From the NCBI RefSeq assembly GCF_000151665.1, contig NW_013171833.1, positions 62,001-126,000 on the forward strand: a DNA stretch of 64,000 nucleotides, read 5' to 3'. The position numbers and the translations under genes were made by a program. Below are positions 34,243 to 45,054 of this stretch, piece by piece. This stretch comes from Blastocystis hominis. Taxonomy: Eukaryota > Sar > Bigyra > Opalinata > Blastocystidae. The notes beneath the pieces were generated by a model. It made no database searches. It was not told where the DNA came from and saw nothing but the letters and a program-made list of their open reading frames with translations. Within the stretch, counting starts at the first letter, position 1. The number at the start of each line of letters is the position of its first letter.

Positions 34243-35878
34243 ATGATTGGAGATGGGAGGAATGTTGCTATTCATTCCTGTTTGATGGGAGACTACCCTT
34301 CTGTCTATTTTCATACTGGGGACGAACCTGGATATTTGAAAGGTTTGACAGTTGATGAAAACTGGAGAACAACAAATTTCGATGTGTTTCAGCTGAACTT
34401 TTCGCCAAGTACGATTCGGAGTTTTTCGGAGCGCCCGATTATAATTCCCTTTACAGATATCGCGTCGACAGTGTTGGATACTGTTTTTTTATTTTGGCTT
34501 TTGTCCTTATCTCGTAGTCCGATCAAATGACAGAACTTCTCTCTACGCGTTTTCCTTTTGCTATCGGAGATTTGTTGCCCTCTCCGTTTGCCGCTGAGTT
34601 TGTCTATGCCTCTCCCCAAGATTGCTCGCTTTACTCCATCGATAAAGGAACGACAACTCGCAGCATTCACATTACTGACACTTCCTACATTCAAACAAAT
34701 CCCGTTTCTTTGCAATCTTCCTCAAATCCGCTCGTTTATTACCTCTCTCACCCAGACGGAATTCGTATCTGTGATTTCCGAAAGAAGAAATCGAGTGTTC
34801 TCACTCCGGCAGAGCGCTGCGTCTTTTTGGAGCGAATCGACGAGGACTGGAACACGTTGATCGCCTGCTTCGAAGACGAGATCAACGTGATTGACATTCG
34901 AAATCCGAAATCGTTGCTGCTTCATTGGCGCTATTCCGGTCAAATTCGAAAGATCGAATGTCGTCGCTGTCCTTCTGAATATAATATCCACTGTTTGAGT
35001 CGCAGCGATTCAATTCGAATGTGTGTTTGAGTTTCGTTAACTGCGTTCACTTTTGCTGGCTTGCGTTCAGCAACGAAATCAAACGCAAATCCTCGGAAAT
35101 ACTTTCCATCGAGGAGTTTTCGACTTAGAAAGCGAGCAGATTCTTCCTGTGATCCCCACGCTTCACGACGATGCGCTTCAATTAATCCACGTCTCTTCCG
35201 TGGCGTTTTCTTTTACTCTTTGAAAGGATAGGAGCCGTTTTCGTTCACGTCGTTTCCGAGCATCCAGCCAGTTCCTTCGGAGCACGATCTCCATCCCGTC
35301 TGCTCGTTAATGACGATGGGCTGGGCGTCGCGAAACAAACTCTCGCTGGACCTTCTGAGCACTTCCACGAACGATTCGATGCAGCACGTGTAGAAGCCAA
35401 GAGAAAATGTTGAGCGACTAGATTTTGCTATGGGAAAACGAGTCGACAGTGGGAACCGTTCGTTCAGCTGCTTCCTGAAACGAAAAACGAGAATTTGTCG
35501 ATCAATATCGATCGATTGCTGGTTCCGAAGACCGACGCAGAGGCCGATCTGAGCTATTTGGATTCTTTAATCGAGGGTGGATTGCTGACGCAGCCGATTT
35601 CGATCTCCGAAATTCGCGAGCAGTTGAAACTCCGCTTTGGCGTTTCGATTTCGGAGGATCGGATTGAAATGTGGCTTCGCGAACGTGGAATGCAGCGGTT
35701 TGTGAGTTCTGCGTTAGAGGAAGAGTGTTGTCGATTCGATGGAACCGTGTGGATCGATCCTCGTCGCTACGACGAATTCACAAGTCCGTACAATTCATCG
35801 GAACACCAACTGGACAAGAAACGAATCGAAAAACTCGAGAAATTGTGGAATGCAGAGTCAACAGACAAGAAACAATAA
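34243..35878 (+). CDS. uncharacterised beta-propeller-like protein
   Basis: Six exons give 476 codons plus stop. The introns are partly longer than usual here (50, 45, 46, 32 and 32 nt). The N-terminus (AELFAKYDSEFFGAPDYNSL) is followed by propeller-like strands: PLVYYLSHPDGIRICDFRKK, LIACFEDEINVIDIRNPKSL, LHWRYSGQIRKIECR and YNIHCLSRSDSIRM, each with the strand-turn-strand rhythm of degenerate WD repeats. The C-terminal 130 aa is helical (IEGGLLTQPISISEIREQLK, RIEMWLRERGMQRF). An RNA polymerase I or nucleoporin-type propeller is conceivable, but I cannot assign it. It faces the CHD gene start across about 350 nt. Encoded TAA. Confidence 0.68.
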
Positions 35879-35898
35879 TAATAATAAAGATATTTTTG

Positions 35899-35934
35899 AT
35901 AAACAAACAAACAAACAAACAGATAGACAGACAG
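35899..35934. repeat. (CAAA)n then (CAGA)n simple repeat in a shared 3' region
   Basis: CAAA tandem units run into CAGA-like units. Read on the minus strand this gives several overlapping TGTTTGTT octamers about 40-60 nt after the stop of the methyltransferase-TPR gene, so the repeat probably also serves as its poly(A) signal. Confidence 0.7.
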
Positions 35935-35960
35935 AATCGATGTTACAAACCTTGTTTTCT

Positions 35961-38959
35961 TTAATCACTCTCTTGTTCCAGCAGTTTTTCTTCGCCCGAT
36001 TCGATTTCGAATTCCATTTCTTCTTTCCCGGGAATTCCGTCCATTGCAAACGCTTCTTCGCTGTTGAATCGCTCCACCACCATGAATTCTTCTTCTTCTT
36101 CCGCCGCGTCGTCGCTCGAAACAAACGTTTCTTCGTCATTCCCCGCGGTTCTGGGAGTGCCGGCTTTGGGCGTTTCGCCCAGATTCGGGGAATCCGCGGG
36201 TTTCGCGGGGGAATTCAAATCCGAAAGTCGCGATCGATCCGCCTTTTTAATCGCGGTACTGAAAACCGCGGGACGCACCGACTCGGCCGATTTCGGCACT
36301 CCGCACTGCACAGAGACCGGAGAAACCGGAGAAACCGGGGAAATGGAGTCGATGGGATGAATGAATTCGGCGGGACTCAGCGAATCCGCGAGATTCAAAG
36401 AGGGAAGCGAGTGGATCGACTCGGAAGGATCCGATGATTCAGGGAATGGCAGAGGCGCCTCGGAACGATTCGCCGAGGACTGCGTGGGTCCCTGTGGATC
36501 CGCGAGAGGCTCCAATGGCTCCAATGGTGATAATGATTTCAATGATTTCAATGATTTTGATGATTCCAATGATTTCAATGATTTTGATGATTCCAATGGG
36601 TTGTCGATGGGCGTTTCATTCGCAACCTCCGGTTTCTCCATCGGTTTCTCTGGTCGCGGGGATTCCTCTGGTTCCAAGGGCTCCGCTGCCTTGGGCCGAT
36701 TCACCTTTTTAATCGCGGTGCTCGGCACTCCAAAACTAGACGCTTCCCTCGCTTCTCTCGCTTCCCTCGCTTCCCTCGCTTCTCTCGGCTTCTCGGCCTC
36801 CGGATCGGGATTCTGGCTGGGCGTTTCTTCGATTGGCCCACGCATGGGAGTTTCATTCACCGTATCCTCCGCTTCTTTCGACGGTTCCGCCAATTCCTTC
36901 ACCAATTCCCCGAGTTCTCTCATGGGTTTCCCAATTTCCCCAGTTTCCCCGAACTCATCCATCGGTTTCTCCATTTCCCCGATTCCGTCATTCTCGCTCT
37001 CTCCGCTCTCTCCGCTCTCTCCCCGTTTCCCCGTTTCCCCGTTTCCCCGATCCGGGTGGTCCCTGCGTAGTGCGTCCAGTTCCTCGTTCATTTGGTCGTT
37101 CATTTCCCAGACGGTCTGCAGCGGCAGCGTCATTTCGGCGTCGAGTTCGTAGATTCTCTGCAAATATTCCTTCGCTTCTTCGTATCCGTTGTTCAGTTCC
37201 AGCGCCTACCTCTCAGGTTTCCACGTTTCCCTACTCGGAAGAAGCAGAACCGCGCCTTGGCCAGCTGGCGGAGCTCGAAGAGGCAAACCCCGCGGTTAAA
37301 CCAGGACGCGTGGTGCTCTCCGCACATCCGAATGGACTGCAGAAACAGTTCCGCGGCTTTTTCGTACTCCCGCAGCGCCAAAAAGAACCGCGCGATGTCG
37401 AACAGCACGTCATGATACGCCTGGAACGGATACACGAACGCCGCCAGCTACGCGCGATCCCCGCGACTCTCGCCTACCTGCTCGAGCTGGAGTTTCAGAT
37501 CGCGCAGATCGACGCTCTGATTGGCCAAAACTCCCTCCGACTTGACCAAAAACGACCGGAATTGCCAGAGCGAGTCGGAATCGCTCTGCGCCAATCGCAG
37601 CAGAAGCAGCAAAAGCCGCAGCGAAAGCATCGCCTCGCTGCACAGCGACGACTCCAGCAGACTGATCGCTTCCGGCGACCCGCAGTCCGACCACTGACGA
37701 AACGCCCAGCGCGTCCGACGAAGCGATGAAACGCCCTGACCGAAGCTCAGCAGCGCGATCACGAAGTCCCCGCGGTACTGCGAGTGCGCCACGAAACCCC
37801 CGCCGTCGCGGGCGAGGAGGGAAAGCAGGTCGAAATTCACGGGGATCCGCACGTCCGCGCCGAAACTCACGAACGGTTCTTTTGCCGCCAAAACTTCGTC
37901 GCGGTGAATCACGCCGCGATCTCCCGCCAAAATCAACGCCTTCCCCGCGGACCAGCACAACACCCGCGATAAAAGAGAAACCGCGGTTATCGGAACGACG
38001 ATCGTGGTGCCGATGTAATCGGCGAAGTGGTCGGAGAGCAGTTTCGCGGGGATTCGGTCGTAACCGAGGTCCCAGGCCGAGTCGAATTCCCGCGGGAAAC
38101 TCCACTTGAGTCTGGATGTGAATGGGGAATCGGGGAAAAACTGGAGGTTGCGGAGAATGAGGGGGTCGGAGGGGAAGTATTCGTACTGCGTGGAAAGGAG
38201 GGAGATAACCGCGGGAGCGAAGCCGGTGGGGCGGACAGCAAGAACGTCCTGTTTTAGGCAGCTGAGAACGCTGTTGAGGATGAGGAAGGGTGGGATGTGG
38301 AGCGTATTCGCGGAGAGGGTTTGGCCGGAATAAACGCAGAGGAGGTCGGAAGGGTTGTAGACATCGAAGAGGGCGATGTCGAGGTAACCGCGGTCGATGA
38401 ATTCTTTGAGCAGTTCGTTGGTTTTCCACCAGGAGAGAATGTGGGGGGAGCAGTCGGTCATGACATATCTTCGAATAAAAAATACATTGTGGACGACTAC
38501 AAAAACGGACATTGGTAAGGGTCCGGCCAGAGATGTCGCATCGATAGCAGGTATTTCACAATGTAAAAACCCAATCTACCATGTCCAGCACCGACATCCA
38601 CAATAATCACCTTCTCGCCGAGAGAAGGAGTCCACATATCACGAATATAACTTAGAATCACATTGGAATAAGACTAAAGTGCACAGGGCAACGAAAACGA
38701 TACTTTGGCTAGATAGGAGGAAGAGAAAAAACTGAGCGGAAGGTTTCTAAAAGCCCACTCACGTATCGAAGCAGATGTGTAGTAAGACTGCTGCAACTCC
38801 CAAAGCTTTGAGGACATGAGCCGCACGTCCTTCTCGATGCAATATTCTCGTTGGAAAGTCGATTCATGTGTTGGCTGCGAATCTAACGGAATCGTCTTCT
38901 ACACACTCATTTCACACGCCCAGCAGCACTCTTTCCGCTATATCAACGATGTTTCCCAT
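35961..38959 (-). CDS. SAM-dependent methyltransferase fused to TPR and an acidic tail
   Basis: Six exons on the minus strand (introns 31, 30, 32, 30 and 29 nt), 948 aa. The N-terminal half has a class I methyltransferase core: motif I VIIVDVGAGHGRLGFYIVKY, then DPYQCPFLYVMTDCSPHIL and SGQTLSANTL. From about residue 470, TPR-type helices appear (FLALREYEKAAELFLQSIRM, SWFNRGVCLFELRQLAKARF, RALELNNGYEEAKEYLQRIY). The last 380 aa is low-complexity: repeats of GETGE, AREAREARE and SKSLKSLESSK, Pro/Ser/Glu rich, with an acidic end. Substrate unknown; the TPR part suggests a protein partner. Its start lies 46 nt from the octamer of the NFX1-like gene. Encoded TAA. Confidence 0.8.
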
Positions 38960-39004
38960 AAATCGCTTCTTCGGAGAGAATAAAAAAACCTAATGAAGGT
39001 GTGC

Positions 39005-39012
39005 AACAAACA
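39005..39012 (-). terminator. TGTTTGTT poly(A)-site octamer (minus strand)
   Basis: Lies only 7 nt after the TGA of the NFX1-like gene and 46 nt upstream of the next minus-strand start codon. Confidence 0.75.
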
Positions 39013-39019
39013 AGCCCCA

Positions 39020-42000
39020 TCAAACATCCGAAAGAGAAGTAAACGCATTGTCATTCTGCATTTTCTCCACACCAGTCACAACGGCCGGAGTGGGAATTAC
39101 CTTCTCTTCCTTGCTCGCCGCCTCTTCGCAGGCTCCTTCCGCTCCACTCTGCGTCTTCTTCTCCCGCACCGCCCAGAAATCCACTTTGAACTCGGGGTCG
39201 CGCATCTCGAGATCTCGCTTCACTCTCCTCGCCGTTTCCTCCGAATTCAGCAGAACCAGCAGTCCGCTGCGCGGCAGCCACGCCCTGATCTTGTAGAGGT
39301 TCGCGGGCAGGTAGGGCTGCAGGTACTCCAGCAGTCCGCTCTGCGTTTTGCAGGATCCTTGACAATCATGGATGAAAAGCGTACAGTAGTCGCGCTCCGT
39401 CGCGTTCCGCGGGAGCGGCTGCGCGGGGTGCAGGCGCTGCCCGTCCACAAGCGACTTGAACCGCTCCAGCGCCTCCGACAGCAGCATGCCGGGGCGTTTC
39501 ATCGCCTCGCCGGGCGCGAGCGTCATGGCGTTGTTGCTCCCGCGGGAAGCGACGATCCCGTACTGCGCGGCGACGTCCTCGATCTACGCGTGAGACGAAC
39601 CGCGGGGAGGCACGGTGGCGAAGAAGGGCGCGTAGGCCTGGGGCACGGGGAGCGGCTGCGGCCGGCTGCTGCGGACGATGGCGTCGCAGGCGGTTTCGAG
39701 CCACGTGACCAGCTCGGGGCTGAGACTGGCGTTGCCCAGCGAGGCCTTGGAGTAGGGACAGCTCTGCAGCTCCAGCTCGTAGGCGTGGAGGAGTTCCTAG
39801 AGGTGAGAAAAGGGAAACGGAGAAACCGATTCGGGGAGGTTGAGCTTGGCGGGCCCCACGTTGAGCGCCTCCGCGAGGCGGCGGTTGCGCTGGATGATGC
39901 GGCACTCGCTGTCGCACTCCAGACTGCGGTTGCGGAGGTCCTCCAGCACTTGCGGATCGCCGCTCACGCCGATGAGGCACTTCTGCATCTCCGAGCGTCG
40001 GCCGCAGGGGCAGCGCACCTCCACGTCGAACATGCACGGCACCGCGGGGCACGGCGTGCCCGGGTGGCAGGGCGCCTGGCACGTGTGCTCGCAGAACTCT
40101 CGCTTCTTTCCGCAGACCTGTCCGCAGCCGGTGCGCAGCACGTCGTCGGTGGTGCAGGGCGGCTCGTGGCACGTGCGCTGGCAGAAGTGGCCGCAGGGCA
40201 GCGGCTTGCCGCACACGCGGTTGCAGAAGACCTTCTCGCGGTAGCAGGGCACGCCGTGGATGATTCCGTGGCCGCCCTCGCACATGCGGTCCGTGGGGAT
40301 CGTGCAGGGCGGGCACGGCCCGAAGTGGCACGGATGGTGCCGGCTGTGCCCGTTCGGACAGAGCTTCGGACACGGCTCGTTGCACACCGGCGGCGCCGTC
40401 CCGCAGCGCACCGGCGGCTGGATGACCTGCTTGCCGCAGGCGCAGGTGATGGGTTCCATGCTCACGTGCCCGCAGGCGACGCAGGGGCCCGTGTGGCAGG
40501 GCAGGTAGCACGTGTGCTTCCCGCAGTTCAGCAGCTTCCCGCACACGCGCTGGCAGACGTGGAACGACCCGTCGGAGCGCTGGCCGCGGTGCGGGCAGCA
40601 CAGCGCCTCGCAGCGATGGCGCCGGCAGTTCAGCTCGGTCTTGCAGACGCGGTCGCAGACGAACGGCGCGCGCAGCGCGCGCTCCTGCTCGGGGGAGACG
40701 CTGAGCGGCGCGGGGCCGCCGTGCAGCGCCCAGCAGGGCACGGAGCGCTTGGAGAGCCCGCAGCGGCACTGCTGCGTGCAGGGCGCCTCGCAGGTGGGGC
40801 AGGGGCCCGTGTGGCACTTCAGGGGACAGGTGTGCAGGCCGCAGGGCAGCGGCTTGCCGCAGACCTCGCCGCAGCAGGGGAAGGGGTCGGCGCAGCTGGA
40901 CCAGGCCGGGTTGACCTCGAGGGCGAGGTGCTTGCCGCAGGGGCAGCGCGTCGAGGCGGTCACCGAGTAGGGGCAGGGGCCGCAATTGAACGCGTGGCAG
41001 ATCTTGTCGCAGCGATGGCGCTGGCACTCCAGGACCTTCCCGCAGACTTCTCCGCAGCTGTACCCGCCGATCCCCGCTTCCCGGATCGACAGCAGAGCGA
41101 ACGGCTCCACCTTCGACGCCGCCGTGTCCGCTCGCGCTTCCACGCTTCCCTGTTTCTCCGTCTCCTCACCCTGCTTCTCCTTGTCGTTGTCCTTGTCGTT
41201 CTTGTTGTTGTCCTTGTTGTTATTGTCTTCTGCTCCTTCTTGTTCTTCTTGTTCTTCTTGTTCTTCTTCGTCGCTCAGATCGCTGAGGCCGTCCAGATCG
41301 CCCAGCACGTCCGCGTTATACAGCGCCGCGCGGACGGTTCCCTCCGTGGCGGTCGCCACCGTCGTGATCATCAGCTCGGGCCGATAGTCCGGATTGCGCG
41401 AGCAGATCGCCATGCGCGTCTTGCCGCACGGCATGGTCGTGTGGTGCTTCCCGCAGTAGCAGCGACACTCCACGCTCACCGTGCACGACGGACACGGCCC
41501 CGCGTGGCAGCCCAGCGTGCACGTGTGCTCCTTGCAGTCCAGCAGCTTCCCGCAGATCTGGTCGCAGTGCACCGCGGTCGGATCCACGCCGCAGCGCACC
41601 GTCTGCTTCGTCTTGCCGCACTGGCAGGGCAGCTCGATGGTCGCCGAGCAGGGATGGCAGGCTCCGGGATGGCAGGGGTCCGCGCAGGGGTGAACGCACG
41701 ATCCCCCGCGGCTTCGCCCGCAGATCTTGCCGCAGCTGTGCGGGAGGAGCGCTCCGTCGGCGTTGTGGGAGTCGGAGCCGTCGCCGGATCGCGCGTTGAG
41801 CATGCCACGGCCGCAGAAGCAGCCGGAGAGGATGGTGGGGACCTTCTGGTCGCTGCGGCAGAAGGGGCAGCGCGTCTGGACGAACTCGACGCCCTTGCCG
41901 TGGAGATAGCCGAGCGCCTTGAAGGGATCGCGCGCGTGGCGCGGAATGGAGTCGAGCGTGGCGCTGTCGAGGTACTTCACGATCCACTGCTTCATGCAGC

Positions 42001-42999
42001 GGAGATGCAGCACCACGTAGCACGACGGGCACGACCAGATGAGCTGCTTCTTCTGGATCACCTCCATGCAGATCGCGCACGTGTAGCGCTCCCGCGCCAG
42101 CTCGCGCTCCAGGCGGTCGCGCAGCGGGAGATCCGTTGCGGAGAGAGAGGAGTGCGTGGAGAGAGTAGACATCGTGGAGACGGTCGACGCCACCGACTGT
42201 GCGTCCCAGTCTCGATTGGCGGCACGGCCGCGACGATTGCGAGAGCGCTTCGGACCGGAGGGAGCCGAAGCAGGGGCTGCGGCCGATGGGCCCGAAGCCT
42301 CCGAACCAGCGGGCTGCTGCTGCTGCTGCTGCTGCTGTCCTTGCTGCTTTTGCTGCCGTTTCTTGGCGAATCGGCTCTTTTTGGGAGTTTGCTTCGCAGG
42401 TTGAGCGGGCTGAGCTCCTTGAGCAGGTTGGTTAGGCTGGTTAGGCTGGTTAGGCTGAGCTTCCTGAGCAGGTTGAGCTTCCTGAGCAGGTTGAGCTCCT
42501 TGAACAAGCTGAGCATTTTGAGCTGGCTGGGCAGCAGCAGGCTTCTTATTGTTCTTTCTAGACCGTCTTGGCTTCGGTTTGGAAGCCGCTTCTTCAGTCT
42601 TAGGAATGGCCTCCGCGCCTTGGGAAGAATTGGAACCCCCCACAGGCTTCTCGGATCGCTTTCCATTCCTTCTGCTTGACCGCTGCTTTCGAGGTGCTTC
42701 GGATTGCGTTTGTGGTAAAAACTCCGCAGCCTCCGGATTCATCGTGGCAGCTGACGCAAGAGCTTCCTTACGAGCAGGTTTCGCCTGTTGGGAAGACTTT
42801 TGTTTCTCACCCTTTGTTGAGGGATTATTTTTCTGCGAACCTTCTGAATTAGTAGAAGGAACATATTCTTTGAACGAATTCACCTGAGACAAAGAAGTCT
42901 GGTTCTTCTTCTTCTCAACTACACCTAAAAACACACAAAAAGAATCATACCATTTCCATTCGCAGATGTTCCTTCCTTTCCTTCTTGCGTAGAAAGCAT
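39020..42999 (-). CDS. NFX1: NFX1-type zinc finger protein with RING domain
   Basis: Four exons, introns about 32, 30 and 30 nt, 1295 aa. Residues about 1-280 are disordered, with Lys/Arg patches, a run of 9 Gln and AQPAQEAQP/NQPNQPNQP repeats. A RING-type finger follows (CAICMEVIQKKQLIWSCPSC, LHLRCMKQWI, CPFCRSDQ). Then comes a long array of NF-X1 zinc fingers (HTCTLGCHAGPCPSC, HRCDKICHAFNCGPC, CGLHTCPLKCHTGPCPTC, HFCQRTCHEPPC and others). Near the C-terminus is a diverged R3H-like segment (IEDVAAQYGIVASREGNNAM) and a fold ending SLSDV. NFX1/FAP1 proteins act in transcription or mRNA regulation, with E3 activity reported from the RING. Encoded TGA, 7 nt before the octamer. Confidence 0.9.
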
Positions 43000-43182
43000 T
43001 TTTTGAGCATTTGAGGCTTGAAGAAATTTCGAGAAAATTCATATTCACGATTATTCAGGTTATCATTTTTCACAAACGCAGTTCAAGCAAACGTCACTAT
43101 TACTATAGCATAAATCTATGCAAAATAGGCTTCATAACACGAACCAAATCGCTCAGATATAAAGTATACATCTTTTTAACAA

Positions 43183-44683
43183 ATGCTCACCTCTCGTTTA
43201 CTACACTCGGGAAGAGCTCTTGTTCCCTGTTTCATTTCTCCTATTCTCTTTGGGAACAATCAACTTATTGTTCAGCACTTGTATTTCCTCATGACTTTTT
43301 AGACTCGAAAGCTGGTAAATGCATTCTCTACAAATGCTGGAGACTGCTGTGACGAGCCCGCTTTTAAACCGACTCTTTTTAACCCAACTGAGGAACATGC
43401 GATGCTTCGGGAAATGGTATTTGTATTTCCGCTTTCTCAGAATTCAGATCCAAGATTTTGTGAAAAATGAAGTGGAACCTCAAGCTTTGGAGTACAACAA
43501 CAATGAAGCATTCAATATGGGTTTGTTCAAGTACTTTCTGTGTCGCTATTTCATCAATAGAAAAATGGGAGAATTGGGACTTCTCGCCCCCACAGTAAGC
43601 GAGGAATTTGGAGGTGGCGGTATGGACGCTACGGCTTCTGTGATTATCCACGAAGAGCTTTCGACTTCCGATCCTGGTTTCGGACTCGCATACTTGGGTA
43701 CTCCATTCCCTGTTAATTCCACCCAGCTCACTCCATTCTGTTCGTAAATAACCTCTACATCAACGCTACCGACGAGCAGCGCAGCCGCTTCCTCCCCGCA
43801 ATGTGTGCCGGAGACAAGATCGGCGGCGTGTGCATGACCGAGCCGGACGGCGGCACGGACGTGATGTCGATGCGAACCAACGCCGTAAAGAAAGGAGACA
43901 CCTATATTCTGAACGGACGGAAGATGTGGATCACCAATGGCGCCATTAACGGAGGTACGTTTTCCCGCGGGGATTCCACGTAGAATTGGGCGACGCGTTT
44001 CTGGTCTACGCGAAAACGGACGGGAAGCTGTCGATGTTCGTGGTGGAGAAGGGAATGCGCGGGTTCTCTCTGGGCCAGCAGATCAAAAACAAGCTGGGAA
44101 TGCGATCCTCCGGCACGGCGGAACTTGTCTTCGAGGATGTGGAGGTTCCGGCGTGCAATCGGATCGGCGAGGAGGGCAAAGCGGCGTTGTGTATGGTAGA
44201 AAAGAGAGAAAGAAGGGTGAGAAATAGATGCGCAATCTGGAGATGGAGCGCGTGACGCTTGCCGCGCAATCGGTGGGGATCGCGAAGCGGTGCATCGAGG
44301 TCATGAACGCGTACGGAGGCGAGCGCGTGGCGTTCGGCCAGCCGATCAACCGGTTCGGTCAGATCCAGAGGCTGATCGCGGAGTCGTATGCGGGGTATCA
44401 GGCGGGCCGGAGCTTCTTGTACAACGTGGCGAACGGGTTGGATCTGTTCAAGCCGGGGAATCGGATGGACACGGACGCGGTGAAACTGTTCTGCGGACCG
44501 ATGGGGAAGCAGGTGGCGGATAACGCGATTCAAGTGCTGGGCGGATATGGATATGTGGGGGAAGGCGTCGTGGAAAGGCTCTGGCGCGATGCGAAGTTGC
44601 TGGAGATCGGGGGAGGAACGAATGAGGCGCATCAGAAGAATATCACGAAGGATTTGGCGCGATCGGGGTTTAGTCTGTATTGA
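43183..44683 (+). CDS. IVD: isovaleryl-CoA dehydrogenase-like acyl-CoA dehydrogenase (mitochondrial)
   Basis: Seven exons (introns 33, 31, 36, 29, 29 and 32 nt), 436 aa. The N-terminus MLTSRLLHSGRALVPCF is a basic, acid-free presequence typical of mitochondrial import. Family blocks: GLLAPTVSEEFGGGGMDA, GGVCMTEPDGGTDVMSM, GRKMWITNG, LGMRSSGTAELVFEDVEVP, RDAKLLEIGGGTNEAHQ. The Glu in NLEMERVTLAAQ sits where isovaleryl-CoA dehydrogenase has its catalytic base, while the medium-chain position holds Gly, which favours an IVD-type enzyme of leucine breakdown. Electrons would go to ETF. Substrate assignment is inferred. The stop reads T-GAAG-TGTTTGTT, with the octamer at 44686-44693. Confidence 0.88.
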
Positions 44684-44685
44684 AG

Positions 44686-44693
44686 TGTTTGTT
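44686..44693 (+). terminator. TGTTTGTT poly(A)-site octamer
   Basis: The T of the encoded TGA (44681) is exactly 4 nt upstream of the octamer, the same spacing as in the genes that lack an encoded stop. Confidence 0.75.
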
Positions 44694-44905
44694 GTAGCAA
44701 AGATGAGGAGGGATTGGGAGGAGCGATTTGTGTGGAGAGGGACGGGAAGCAGCAGGCGTTTGAGTGGAATCGATTCGTATAGGGAAGAAGGTTTGTTTTG
44801 AAGGAAAAGGGTAGGAAATAAGGACAGAATCACTTCGATAACGATCGATCGATGTTTCCATTTCTATCATTTCGATGGTTTTTGATATTTCCAATTGAAG
44901 AAAGG

Positions 44906-44907
<2 letters not shown>

Positions 44908-44941
<34 letters not shown>
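44908..44941. repeat. (TAA)n microsatellite
   Basis: About eleven TAA units in the convergent 3' region between the acyl-CoA dehydrogenase and FCP1 genes. Confidence 0.9.
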
Positions 44942-44942
<1 letters not shown>

Positions 44943-45054
44943 TCTATTTCATCTCTACACAAATCCTTCCTTCGTAAAGCACGATGACACTTATCCACAT
45001 CTCTCCTCCCCTCTTCCCAATCGTTTGTTTCATCAAAAAAACACGCAGAGTCCA

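Noticed and set aside
38690-38800. A 5-nt micro-exon in the methyltransferase gene
   Set aside because: Reading straight through and removing a single 30-nt intron gives an unbroken helical sequence (SIREWAFRNLPLSFF), so no micro-exon is needed.
38993-42679. A 1228-codon open frame on the plus strand opposite the NFX1-type gene
   Set aside because: Another shadow frame; its Ala/Arg/His-rich product has no domain, and the minus frame carries the zinc-finger array.
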